Source: Oscillospiraceae bacterium (lineage in GTDB: Bacteria > Bacillota > Clostridia > Oscillospirales > Ruminococcaceae). Taken from it: DNA of 37,332 nucleotides. The notes under the pieces are model-generated. The model saw only the letters and a list, made by a program, of their open reading frames with translations, searched no databases and had not been told where the DNA came from. Position 1 is the stretch's first letter. Each line of letters opens with the position of its first letter. Positions 1-6,882 of the stretch are shown here, piece by piece. The position numbers and the translations under genes were made by a program. The DNA lies in NCBI GenBank assembly GCA_024684395.1, contig JAIKWY010000191.1, forward strand, positions 1-37,332. Reading direction: 5' to 3'.

Positions 1-14
1 CCGTTTCCTCCTGT

Positions 15-105
15 GTCTAATGTACTCCACATTGCTCTATGGTCTAAACTGGAATGTCCAATACAGTCCATAGAGTAGTTCAGTGTCCATTATACTTCTT
101 TAGAC
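15..105. repeat. Imperfect inverted repeat at the window edge
   Basis: An outer pair GTCTAA (15-20) and TTAGAC (100-105) encloses a perfect 8-bp inner pair, CTCTATGG (35-42) and CCATAGAG (68-75). Inside that lies ACTG/CAGT. The core GTCYA recurs at 15, 42, 56, 66 and 85. The stretch has no credible gene and is more AT-rich than its surroundings. It could be the end of a small non-autonomous element or a recombination site; no enzyme for either is visible in the window. Confidence 0.45.
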
Positions 106-204
106 TCTTCAGGGGAAGACGCGGGGGATTTGACGGTTACCATCATTCTGGGCAAACCGTGGTGCATCCTTGCCTACAGCATTTTGTTCGGTCTGATCCG
201 CTGA
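79..204 (+). pseudogene. C-terminal remnant of an unidentified protein
   Basis: After an in-frame TAG at 76-78 this frame stays open to TGA at 202-204. It ends in a protein-like hydrophobic stretch (TVTIILGKPWCILAYSILFGLIR). It has no ATG and no good ribosome binding site. It may be the tail of a gene cut off by the dyad at 15-105, or chance coding potential just before pssA. I do not recognise the family. The stop lies 21 bases before the pssA start, as expected for an operon partner. Confidence 0.25.
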
Positions 205-225
205 GGCATCAACAAGGTGAAAAAT

Positions 226-888
226 ATGAAACCTCAAAAGATCGGCTACTATGATTATACCGTCACCCTGACCTATCTGGGGCTATTGCTGGCATGTTTC
301 GGCATCTTTCAGGTCATGAGGGAGCAATACTGGACGGCGCTGTTCTGCCTGATGGCGGCGGGTGTCTGTGATATGTTCGACGGCACCGTTGCCAAGACCA
401 AGGAGTGTGATGCGGGTGAAAAGCGCTTCGGCATCCAGATCGACTCGCTGAGCGACCTCATCAGCTTCGGCGTGTTCCCGGCGCTGTTCGTCTACCAGCT
501 CTCCGGCAGGCAGAAGCTCGCCGGGCTGTTTGCTTCGCTGTACATCCTTGCCGGACTGATCCGGCTCGCCTATTTCAACGTGCTGGAGGAGCGCAGACAG
601 CAGGAAGCCCCCGAACAGGGCAGCAGCTTCCTCGGCGTTCCGATCACCACGATCGCCGTGCTCCTGCCGGTGGTCTATCTGCTGTATGACTATCATGTGT
701 TCCGTGATCCGGCATTTTTCACGCTGCTGCTGTGCCTGACCGGGATCGGCTTCCCTGCGTTTTTTATACCACGCTGTCCCCGGCAGACAGCTCCTGAAGG
801 TGCTTGTCCAGCCGTCTGTCTCGCAGAAGGCGGCAAAGCTCCTGAACTCGCCTGTATCCCGTCCGCTTGTGGGCTATTATATCCATAA
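226..888 (+). CDS. pssA: CDP-diacylglycerol-serine O-phosphatidyltransferase (phosphatidylserine synthase), C-terminus disrupted
   Basis: The protein transfers a phosphatidyl group from CDP-diacylglycerol to serine in the membrane, the first step towards phosphatidylethanolamine. It carries the CDP-alcohol phosphatidyltransferase motif, with D-x2-D-G-x2-A followed by G-x3-D-x3-D, in the segment beginning CDMFDGTVAK and ending IDSLSD. The usual Arg after the Ala is Lys. Several membrane segments follow. I chose ATG 226 because AAGGTGA sits about 6 bases upstream; a GTG at 217 lacks such a site. Family-like sequence stops near base 757. The remaining 44 or so codons read psd sequence in the wrong frame and end at 886-888, so the natural C-terminus is missing. 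The psd frame starts inside this gene. A single-base change in T6 (760-765) would join both into one 440-residue protein. Confidence 0.85.
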   Translation: MKPQKIGYYDYTVTLTYLGLLLACFGIFQVMREQYWTALFCLMAAGVCDMFDGTVAKTKECDAGEKRFGIQIDSLSDLISFGVFPALFVYQLSGRQKLAGLFASLYILAGLIRLAYFNVLEERRQQEAPEQGSSFLGVPITTIAVLLPVVYLLYDYHVFRDPAFFTLLLCLTGIGFPAFFIPRCPRQTAPEGACPAVCLAEGGKAPELACIPSACGLLYP

Positions 889-1549
889 ATACCACATCGA
901 CATGACCGGCTGCGAAAAGACGCAGTTCGACTCCTTCAACGATTTCTTCACGAGAAAGAAGCGCATCCGCATCTGCAACGACAAACAGAAGCTTGGCAGC
1001 CCCTGTGACGGCTTTCTGAGCGCCTACCGGATCACCGATGACCTCCGGATGCAGATCAAGCACAGCACCTATTCCGTGGCAAGCCTGCTCCAAAGCAGGG
1101 AGCTTGCAGAGCAGTTCCGTGGTGGGCTCTGCTGTGTATTCCGGTTGGAACCCTGGCACTATCACCGGTATCTCTATGCCGTCAGCGGGAGCGTCCTGAA
1201 ACAGAAGCGCATCCCCGGCATCCTGCACTGCGTGCGTCCAATCGCCTGTGCGGCATACCCGGTCTATGTGCAGAACAGCCGGGAATACACCGTGATCCGT
1301 CATCCTGCGCTCGGCAATGTCATCCAGATGGAGGTCGGTGCGCTGCTGGTCGGCAAGATCCACAATCACAGGGTTCCGTCCGCTGTTGCATACGGCATGG
1401 AGAAGGGCTATTTCGAGTACGGCGGCTCCACGATCATTCTGCTGTTCCGGAAGGATGCGATGCAGCTTTTGCCGCAGTACAGCAGCCTGCCATTCTCAGG
1501 AAATGAGCTCCCCGTCCGCATCGGGCAGCCTTACGGCAGCATTCTGTGA
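800..1549 (+). CDS. psd: Phosphatidylserine decarboxylase, N-terminus merged with pssA
   Basis: The enzyme decarboxylates phosphatidylserine to phosphatidylethanolamine and acts directly after PssA. Family features are HIDMTGCE...FNDFFTRK near the N-terminus, PWHYHRY, the block MEVGALLVGKI, and GGST near the C-terminus. In GGST the Gly-Ser bond is the self-cleavage site that makes the pyruvoyl cofactor. Homology to other decarboxylases continues upstream of the first usable start (GTG 800) to about base 755 (RFLYHAVPGRQLLKVLVQP), after an in-frame TGA at 737-739. No ATG or good ribosome binding site is present in that stretch. About 15-20 N-terminal residues usual for the family are therefore lost or replaced by PssA sequence. 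The pyruvoyl centre itself looks intact. Confidence 0.85.
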   Translation: MLVQPSVSQKAAKLLNSPVSRPLVGYYIHKYHIDMTGCEKTQFDSFNDFFTRKKRIRICNDKQKLGSPCDGFLSAYRITDDLRMQIKHSTYSVASLLQSRELAEQFRGGLCCVFRLEPWHYHRYLYAVSGSVLKQKRIPGILHCVRPIACAAYPVYVQNSREYTVIRHPALGNVIQMEVGALLVGKIHNHRVPSAVAYGMEKGYFEYGGSTIILLFRKDAMQLLPQYSSLPFSGNELPVRIGQPYGSIL

Positions 1550-1552
1550 TAC

Positions 1553-1585
1553 AAAAAGAGGAAGGTCAGACCTTCCTCTTTTTTT
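1553..1585. terminator. Bidirectional terminator between psd and the DUF4340 gene
   Basis: An almost perfect palindrome with arms AAAAAGAGGAAGGTC and GACCTTCCTCTTTTT around one A. It carries an A run on one side and a T run on the other. It lies between convergent genes and can stop transcription from both. Confidence 0.85.
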
Positions 1586-1588
1586 GCA

Positions 1589-2977
1589 TTATTCAGCTGC
1601 GACCGCATCCGTCAGCTTCTCGTAGAAGCTCAGCACGCCGGTGTTGCCGGTCAGGCTGCGGCGGCGCACGGTCATGTGGGTGTTCTGCCCGTTGAGGGCG
1701 GCGATGTAGACATTCTCCTCACCGCTCGGATACAGCATCAGCACCGTCGTTTTCCCTTCGCTGTCCGTGAAGGTGAAGCTGGCGGCAGGCTCGATGTCCT
1801 CCGGGATGTCGAGCTTGATATCCAGCTCGTCCCATGCCAGATTAGCGACCGTATCATACAGGTTCCGGTGCAGCAGGCGCACGTTGTCGCTCATGCCGCT
1901 CAGATCCTTGCCGTCAAGCGCACAGGTGCCAGCCTGTGTATCCATCGTCATCTCGAACGATACATCGTCCACCTGCACCGTCAGGCTGCGTGCATTCTCA
2001 TAGGACAGCTCGACCAGCTTCTTGATGAGGATCTCCTCCGGTTTCAGCCCGAGGAAGCTCGCCTGTGTGCCGTTCATCTCGGCGACCTGTCCGGAAGCCT
2101 TGTTGAGGACGTACATGCCGGACGGCTGCTTGGAAACGAAAAGCAGCTCCTCCTTCACGTCGCCGCATGTGACAGTGAGCGTGTACTCCGGCTTGTCCAG
2201 CCCGAACTTTTTCAGATCGTCCGCCGTTTTTGCCACGCCCGCAAAGCCGTCATACTCGATACGTGTCAGCGAGGTGAGCATCTGGTTGACCGATGCGGAA
2301 TTGACATTGGCATCCTTCAGCGGGGCGTTCATCTCCCAGAGGTTGTTCTTCTTCACAAGATCCGCCACTGCTTCATTGCCCTTCATCAGGCGGAAGCCGT
2401 CGATCTTGACGTCGCTGCTTTCGAGCATCAGGCGATCCTTGAGGTAACTCGTGCCGCCACGGAGGATCTCGCCCTTGCTGTAGTCCACTGCATAGACGGT
2501 GCTGTCACCGGGCTTCATCACATACCAATAATCCTGCGTCACGGAAGCTGTGCCGACATTGAGCACATACTCCTGTGCGCCGTCGCTCAGCGTGATGACT
2601 GCCGGCGAAGCAAGCCCGTAGGAGGCAAGGTTCTCGGCGGGAACGTCGAACTTCTGCGTCGCCGTCAGCTCGCTCATGTAGTTCACAACGGCGTTGACAT
2701 AGTAGGTATTCAGCCGGATCTCGTCCGGATAATCGGTCTCGGTGATCTGCCACTCGCCGGTCTCTGCCGTGATGAGGAAGTGTCCCTCGTCATTGTCGAA
2801 GCGCACCGACCCGATCGTGTCGGGGTCATAGTTGAAGAGACGCATGGCAGCCGATTCCGCCATGATCGCCGCTTCCTCCTTCTGCTTGGAGCGGTCAACA
2901 GCGATATAGCCGCCGATCGCACCGCCGAGCAGAACGAGCAGCACGGCTACGGCGATGATGATCTTCTTGGAACTCAT
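1589..2977 (-). CDS. DUF4340 domain protein, partner of a Gld-type ABC exporter
   Basis: A 462-residue protein with one N-terminal membrane anchor (residues about 5-25, KKIIIAVAVLLVLLGGAIGG) and a long extracytoplasmic part. It resembles DUF4340 proteins, often encoded after GldG-like subunits. I chose ATG 2977 because it overlaps the TGA of the upstream gene as ATGA and has AGGAGG a few bases upstream; a longer version from 2998 has no such support. It is the last gene of a four-gene minus-strand operon. The molecular role is unknown; a function in assembling or sensing the exported substrate is inference. Confidence 0.85.
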   Translation of the reverse strand: MSSKKIIIAVAVLLVLLGGAIGGYIAVDRSKQKEEAAIMAESAAMRLFNYDPDTIGSVRFDNDEGHFLITAETGEWQITETDYPDEIRLNTYYVNAVVNYMSELTATQKFDVPAENLASYGLASPAVITLSDGAQEYVLNVGTASVTQDYWYVMKPGDSTVYAVDYSKGEILRGGTSYLKDRLMLESSDVKIDGFRLMKGNEAVADLVKKNNLWEMNAPLKDANVNSASVNQMLTSLTRIEYDGFAGVAKTADDLKKFGLDKPEYTLTVTCGDVKEELLFVSKQPSGMYVLNKASGQVAEMNGTQASFLGLKPEEILIKKLVELSYENARSLTVQVDDVSFEMTMDTQAGTCALDGKDLSGMSDNVRLLHRNLYDTVANLAWDELDIKLDIPEDIEPAASFTFTDSEGKTTVLMLYPSGEENVYIAALNGQNTHMTVRRRSLTGNTGVLSFYEKLTDAVAAE

Positions 2978-4551
2978 GAGTACCTCCTCTTGAGCCATAC
3001 ACCGGCGCCCACCAGAGCCATGCAGAAGGGCACGACCACAAAGAGGATGTTGGTGTTGTTGGCTTCCTTCTCGGAATTGAGACGCAGCGTATCATAGCCA
3101 CGCTCCTTGTCCTCAATGCCCATGTCCAGATCGACGTCACTGTCATACATCCAGGAGAACACGGAAAGCGCCAGATTGACGGGGATGATCATATAGTCCT
3201 GCTTTACGTTGGTATCGTCGATAAATTCCGCATTGCCCATGAGCATGATGCGGGCATTGTTCCGGCGGGTACTCTCGGCATACATCGCCAGATCGAGCAC
3301 CTGCCCCTCGATATCCTGTGCGGAGGGGTTGTCGCCGCCGCACACCTCGCCGACAGCGGAAGACATCGCATTGCCCAGCTGATCCGTGGAATTGGCAACG
3401 GTCTGGAGCAGCGAACCGGAAGAAACGGTGTTATCCGTCGTGCCGGAGCTGCCGAGCAGCTGGTAGAAGCTGCGGGTGCGGCTCATATACGGGATCACGC
3501 CTGCATCCACATAGTCCAGCAGACCGGAGGTCAGGTCGATCTCCTCCTCGGAGCCGACCACGTTGCACCGGAAGGTGTAGGGGTCGCCGTCGATGTGGAG
3601 GGAATTGTCCGTCTCGGCTACGATGTCATAATCCATCGCCAGACCGAAGGACTCGAAGATCGACTCGAAGTTCTTGTAGCGGACAGTCTCCTCGTTCGGG
3701 GACATCCAGAAGCAGATGTTGCCGCCCTGGTCGAGGTAGGCATTGAGCTTGCGCAGCTCGTCGTTGTTGATGTCCTGCTGCGGTGCCGCAAAGATCAGGA
3801 GCGCTGCATCGTCCGGAACGGTCTCGTTCATCGAGAGGTCGAGCGCAGCGGTGGAGTAGTTGCGGTTGGTCAGATTCTCGCAGAGCTTGGTATAATTGCC
3901 CTCGATCGTCTTCTCGCCGTGACCGCCGACGAAGTAGATCATGGTATCTCTGCCGCTCACAACAGCGTCAATGGCGCCGGTGATGATGTTCTCACCGGTG
4001 AAGTAAGCGGAATCATGCACGGTATTGCCGCTGTCATCGGTGGTGTAGTTGTCCTTGTACATGGTGTTGCTGACGATGTGCTTGCTTCTGTCCTCGCAGC
4101 AGATGACCATGTCGCCACGGCTCAGACGGAAACCGCCCTCGTCCTGGAGCTTCGTGGTCAGCTCCGGATCGGCATCCGGCTCGAAGTCCACGAAATTGAT
4201 CTTGTCATAGGAAGCATATTCCTGCAAGGAATGATACAGCGCCATGCTCTGGGTATCCGTGGAGAGCACGTCCATATCCATCAGGAAGTAGAAGTCCACC
4301 TGCTTGTCCAGCTTCGAGAGGTAATCCTTGGTCGTGTCCGTCAGCTCATACATCTTCGAGGGCGTCATATCCCAGATGACATCGAGACGGCTCGCCAGCA
4401 GGTTGAGCGGGATCGCAATTGCCAGTACCAGTGCCGCAAGCAGTGCCGCAAAGGCAGTGGAGCGCATTGATTTCTTGTTTTTCTGATTGACAGCCGAAGC
4501 CTTCACCGGCTTTTTTGCCGATGCTTTCTCCAGCTTTGTTTTCTCTGCCAT
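2974..4551 (-). CDS. GldG-like ABC exporter-associated membrane protein
   Basis: A 525-residue protein with a basic, Lys-rich cytoplasmic N-terminus and one membrane segment (about residues 30-52). A large extracytoplasmic domain follows, with a second hydrophobic segment at the very C-terminus (NILFVVVPFCMALVGAGVWL). Position and content match the GldG/ABC-type auxiliary transport subunit first described in gliding bacteria, where it works with the GldA ATPase and GldF permease. Homologous sets are common in non-gliding Firmicutes, where the substrate is unknown. It ends 4 bases into the DUF4340 start (ATGA overlap). It starts 12 bases after the permease gene stop, with GGAGGG just upstream. 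Confidence 0.85.
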   Translation of the reverse strand: MAEKTKLEKASAKKPVKASAVNQKNKKSMRSTAFAALLAALVLAIAIPLNLLASRLDVIWDMTPSKMYELTDTTKDYLSKLDKQVDFYFLMDMDVLSTDTQSMALYHSLQEYASYDKINFVDFEPDADPELTTKLQDEGGFRLSRGDMVICCEDRSKHIVSNTMYKDNYTTDDSGNTVHDSAYFTGENIITGAIDAVVSGRDTMIYFVGGHGEKTIEGNYTKLCENLTNRNYSTAALDLSMNETVPDDAALLIFAAPQQDINNDELRKLNAYLDQGGNICFWMSPNEETVRYKNFESIFESFGLAMDYDIVAETDNSLHIDGDPYTFRCNVVGSEEEIDLTSGLLDYVDAGVIPYMSRTRSFYQLLGSSGTTDNTVSSGSLLQTVANSTDQLGNAMSSAVGEVCGGDNPSAQDIEGQVLDLAMYAESTRRNNARIMLMGNAEFIDDTNVKQDYMIIPVNLALSVFSWMYDSDVDLDMGIEDKERGYDTLRLNSEKEANNTNILFVVVPFCMALVGAGVWLKRRYS

Positions 4552-4563
4552 GTCTATCCCTCC

Positions 4564-5298
4564 TTAGCTGCGGCTGTAGCGGCGCTTCTCGATGGCGATG
4601 ATGTTCCAGCAGACCACAACTGCGGTCAGGCTCAGGAAGAAGATCAGATCCTCGAGCCGGAACATACCCTGCGAGAAGTACAGGAAGCGGCGCTGCATGG
4701 AGAACCAGGTGATGACCGAATTGAGTCTCGGATAGGCATTGACCAGAGCGGTGGCACCGAACAGGTCAAGGAACAGCAGACCCTCCATGATGATCTCACC
4801 GATGATGGCTGCGATGATGGCGTTGCCCGTGAGCTGGGAGAGCAGCATACCCACTGCGATGCAGACCAGACCCCACAGGAAGAAACCCAGGTAAGCGCAG
4901 ATCAGCGCCGACCACTGCACCACGCCGTGACCCGCGATATAGATCGGGAAGAAGAGCGTGGTCAGAATCATGAAGATATAGATCGTAACGATGGAGAAGA
5001 ACTTCGCCAGCACGATCTTCGGAACGGAGAGCGGGCTCGACAGGAGCAGTACCTCCGTGCCGCCCCGGCGCTCATCGGCGAAGGAACGCATCGTCAGGAT
5101 CGGGATGATGAAGATGAAGTAGAAGAAGTTGTTGTAGAAGATGTTCGGGAACGAGAATTTCAGGGTATTTGTGCCGGAAAGATCGGCAATGGCGCTGATG
5201 AAGCTCACCGAGAAGACGAACATGAACAGCGACGCCAGTACGTAGGCGAACGGCGAAAAGAAGAAGGATTGGATTTCCTTTTTATATAGTGCAAACAT
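4564..5298 (-). CDS. ABC-2 type (GldF-like) permease
   Basis: A 244-residue integral membrane protein with about six hydrophobic segments, beginning MFALYKKEIQSFFFSPFAYV. The motif MRSFADERRGGTEVLLLSSPLS is typical of ABC-2 permeases of the GldF/NosY type. The start at 5298 has AGGAGG about 8 bases upstream; a longer frame extending to 5610 runs over the ATPase gene and is not supported. It pairs with the ATPase encoded immediately upstream and the GldG-like protein downstream. Confidence 0.88.
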   Translation of the reverse strand: MFALYKKEIQSFFFSPFAYVLASLFMFVFSVSFISAIADLSGTNTLKFSFPNIFYNNFFYFIFIIPILTMRSFADERRGGTEVLLLSSPLSVPKIVLAKFFSIVTIYIFMILTTLFFPIYIAGHGVVQWSALICAYLGFFLWGLVCIAVGMLLSQLTGNAIIAAIIGEIIMEGLLFLDLFGATALVNAYPRLNSVITWFSMQRRFLYFSQGMFRLEDLIFFLSLTAVVVCWNIIAIEKRRYSRS

Positions 5299-5308
5299 GG
5301 CGGGCCTC

Positions 5309-6310
5309 CTATTCTTGCTCCGCAGCATCAGGCTGCTCGGGCGTTTCGTTGAGGAGATCCTCCAGTGTAGAGCCTTTTTTGCCCTGTGCGGTGATCTTGA
5401 GGAACACCTGCTCGAGTGTGAGCTTTGCCATGGACATCTCCACGATGCTGATCTTGTTGGCGACCAGCACGGACATGATCTCGCTGCGGACATCCTCGCT
5501 TTGCAGCTCGACCTCGCAGGAGAAGCGGTCATCGCCGCTCTCGTTGATATTCGTGATCTCACCCACGCCACGGATGTCCTTGAGCAGGCGGATCGCCAGC
5601 TTCCTGTCACCCTCGAGCGTGAGGTTGAGGCGTGTATCCGCCATCAGGCTGCGTTCGAGATTGTCGATGGAATCGACCGCCAGGATCTCGCCCTTGTTGA
5701 TGATGACGACACGTTCGCAGACAGCGCTGATCTCCGCTAAGATATGCGAGCTGAAAATGACGGAATGATCCTTTCCCAGCTCACGGATGAGCGCACGTAC
5801 CTCGCTGACCTGTGCCGGGTCCAGTCCGACCGTCGGCTCATCGAGGATGAGCACCTTCGGATCGCCGAGCAGTGCCTGCGCGAAGCCGACACGCTGCTTA
5901 TAGCCCTTGGACAGGTTGCGGATGAGACGCCGGCGCATGTCCGTGATGCTCAGGCGCTCCATTGCGGATTCGACCTGGCTCTTGACGTCCGCACGCTTGA
6001 CGCCCTTCAATCCTGCGCAGAAGCGCAGATACTCCTCCACCCGCATATCCGGGTAGACCGGCGGGATCTCCGGGAGGTAACCGATGCACTTCTTGGCATC
6101 GGATGCCTGCTCGGTAATGTCAAAGCCGTTGACCGTGACCGTGCCCCATGTAGACGGCAGATAGCCGGCGATCATGTTCATTGTCGTGGATTTTCCGGCG
6201 CCGTTCGGTCCGAGAAAGCCCAGGATCTCCCCGTCACGGATCTCAAAGCTGATCCCTTTGACGGCAGCGTTGTGCCCGTAGTATTTTGTCAGATTCTTGA
6301 TCTCGACCAT
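5309..6310 (-). CDS. ABC transporter ATP-binding protein (GldA/CcmA type)
   Basis: A 333-residue ATPase that powers the adjacent ABC-2 permease. Walker A is GPNGAGKST at residues 34-42, the signature is LSKGY, Walker B is VLILDEPT, and a switch His follows in FSSHIL. After the nucleotide-binding domain there is a roughly 100-residue C-terminal extension like that of DrrA/CcmA-type exporter ATPases. It is the first gene of the operon ATPase-permease-GldG-DUF4340. The substrate is unknown; export or membrane anchoring of an envelope component is the usual guess for this set. Confidence 0.92.
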   Translation of the reverse strand: MVEIKNLTKYYGHNAAVKGISFEIRDGEILGFLGPNGAGKSTTMNMIAGYLPSTWGTVTVNGFDITEQASDAKKCIGYLPEIPPVYPDMRVEEYLRFCAGLKGVKRADVKSQVESAMERLSITDMRRRLIRNLSKGYKQRVGFAQALLGDPKVLILDEPTVGLDPAQVSEVRALIRELGKDHSVIFSSHILAEISAVCERVVIINKGEILAVDSIDNLERSLMADTRLNLTLEGDRKLAIRLLKDIRGVGEITNINESGDDRFSCEVELQSEDVRSEIMSVLVANKISIVEMSMAKLTLEQVFLKITAQGKKGSTLEDLLNETPEQPDAAEQE

Positions 6311-6705
6311 ACAGGATCTTCACCCTTTCCTCTTTATGATACCGTCCTCCCTCTCAGGACAGTTATATATAGTATGCCATAAAATAATGAACGTGAGATG
6401 AACGCAATATGAATCAAATGTGAAACAGAGCGGAAAACGACTAAGTTTCCCCTGTTTTCCCGGATGTCAGGCAGCTTTTGCCGTGAGCACCTTCCATAGC
6501 ATAGCATCTGTATGTGGCGAACGTGTGAACAAATGCGGTGGATTTGCTGAAAATATGTAAGAATTGTGGTGGATTCTGAGAAAAGTGATGAAGGGGACGT
6601 GAAAAATCTGTAAAATCACATCGTCAATATATCCAAAAAGAGAACTCCCGCTATATGGAATCCGCCGAAAAAAACGGAAAAGGCAGCCGGAATCACCGCA
6701 AACTA
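6311..6705. other. Gene-free divergent region between the ABC operon and the cellulase
   Basis: About 395 bases with no credible gene. It must hold the minus-strand ABC operon promoter: TTCATT and TATATA, 16 bases apart on the minus strand around 6365-6395, are a weak candidate. A 94-codon frame on the minus strand (6751-6467) has no ribosome binding site and runs through the cellulase promoter, so I do not call it. The rest is AT-rich and could hold regulator sites for the cellulase. Confidence 0.4.
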
Positions 6706-6734
6706 TTGACAAAGAATTCAGGATTGAGTATAAT
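6706..6734 (+). promoter_or_regulatory. Perfect housekeeping promoter of the GH48 cellulase
   Basis: TTGACA (6706-6711), a 17-base spacer and TATAAT (6729-6734) match the sigma-A consensus exactly. The transcript would begin near 6741 and carry a roughly 140-nt leader. That leader has short hairpins (ATGGG/CCCAT around 6758-6786, and GCGGA/TCCGC around 6836-6850). Confidence 0.9.
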
Positions 6735-6882
6735 AAATTGTGAAAAACCATAGCTCATGGGTGTGCTGTGCACTGCGGCCTCCCATAGTGTGTTTTTCTG
6801 TTCAGCGTGTACGAGCAGGGAGACCTGCAAAGCCTGCGGAGCGATCCGCAAAACCAAAATTCAACGAGAGGGGAAATTACAA

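Noticed and set aside
15-105. Integron attC site
   Set aside because: The ends (GTCTAAT and TTTAGAC) resemble RYYYAAC/GTTRRRY but lack the essential G-TT cleavage triplet, and no integrase or cassette array is visible.
1676-3097. A 473-codon plus-strand open frame opposite the DUF4340 gene
   Set aside because: The opposite strand carries a well-supported operon with overlapping ATGA junctions; this frame has no start signal or domain.
6467-6751. A 94-residue minus-strand protein
   Set aside because: No ribosome binding site, and it overlaps the cellulase promoter.
6757-6882. Extended N-terminus of the GH48 protein
   Set aside because: The upstream ATG lacks a ribosome binding site and would bury the clear signal peptide that starts at 6883.
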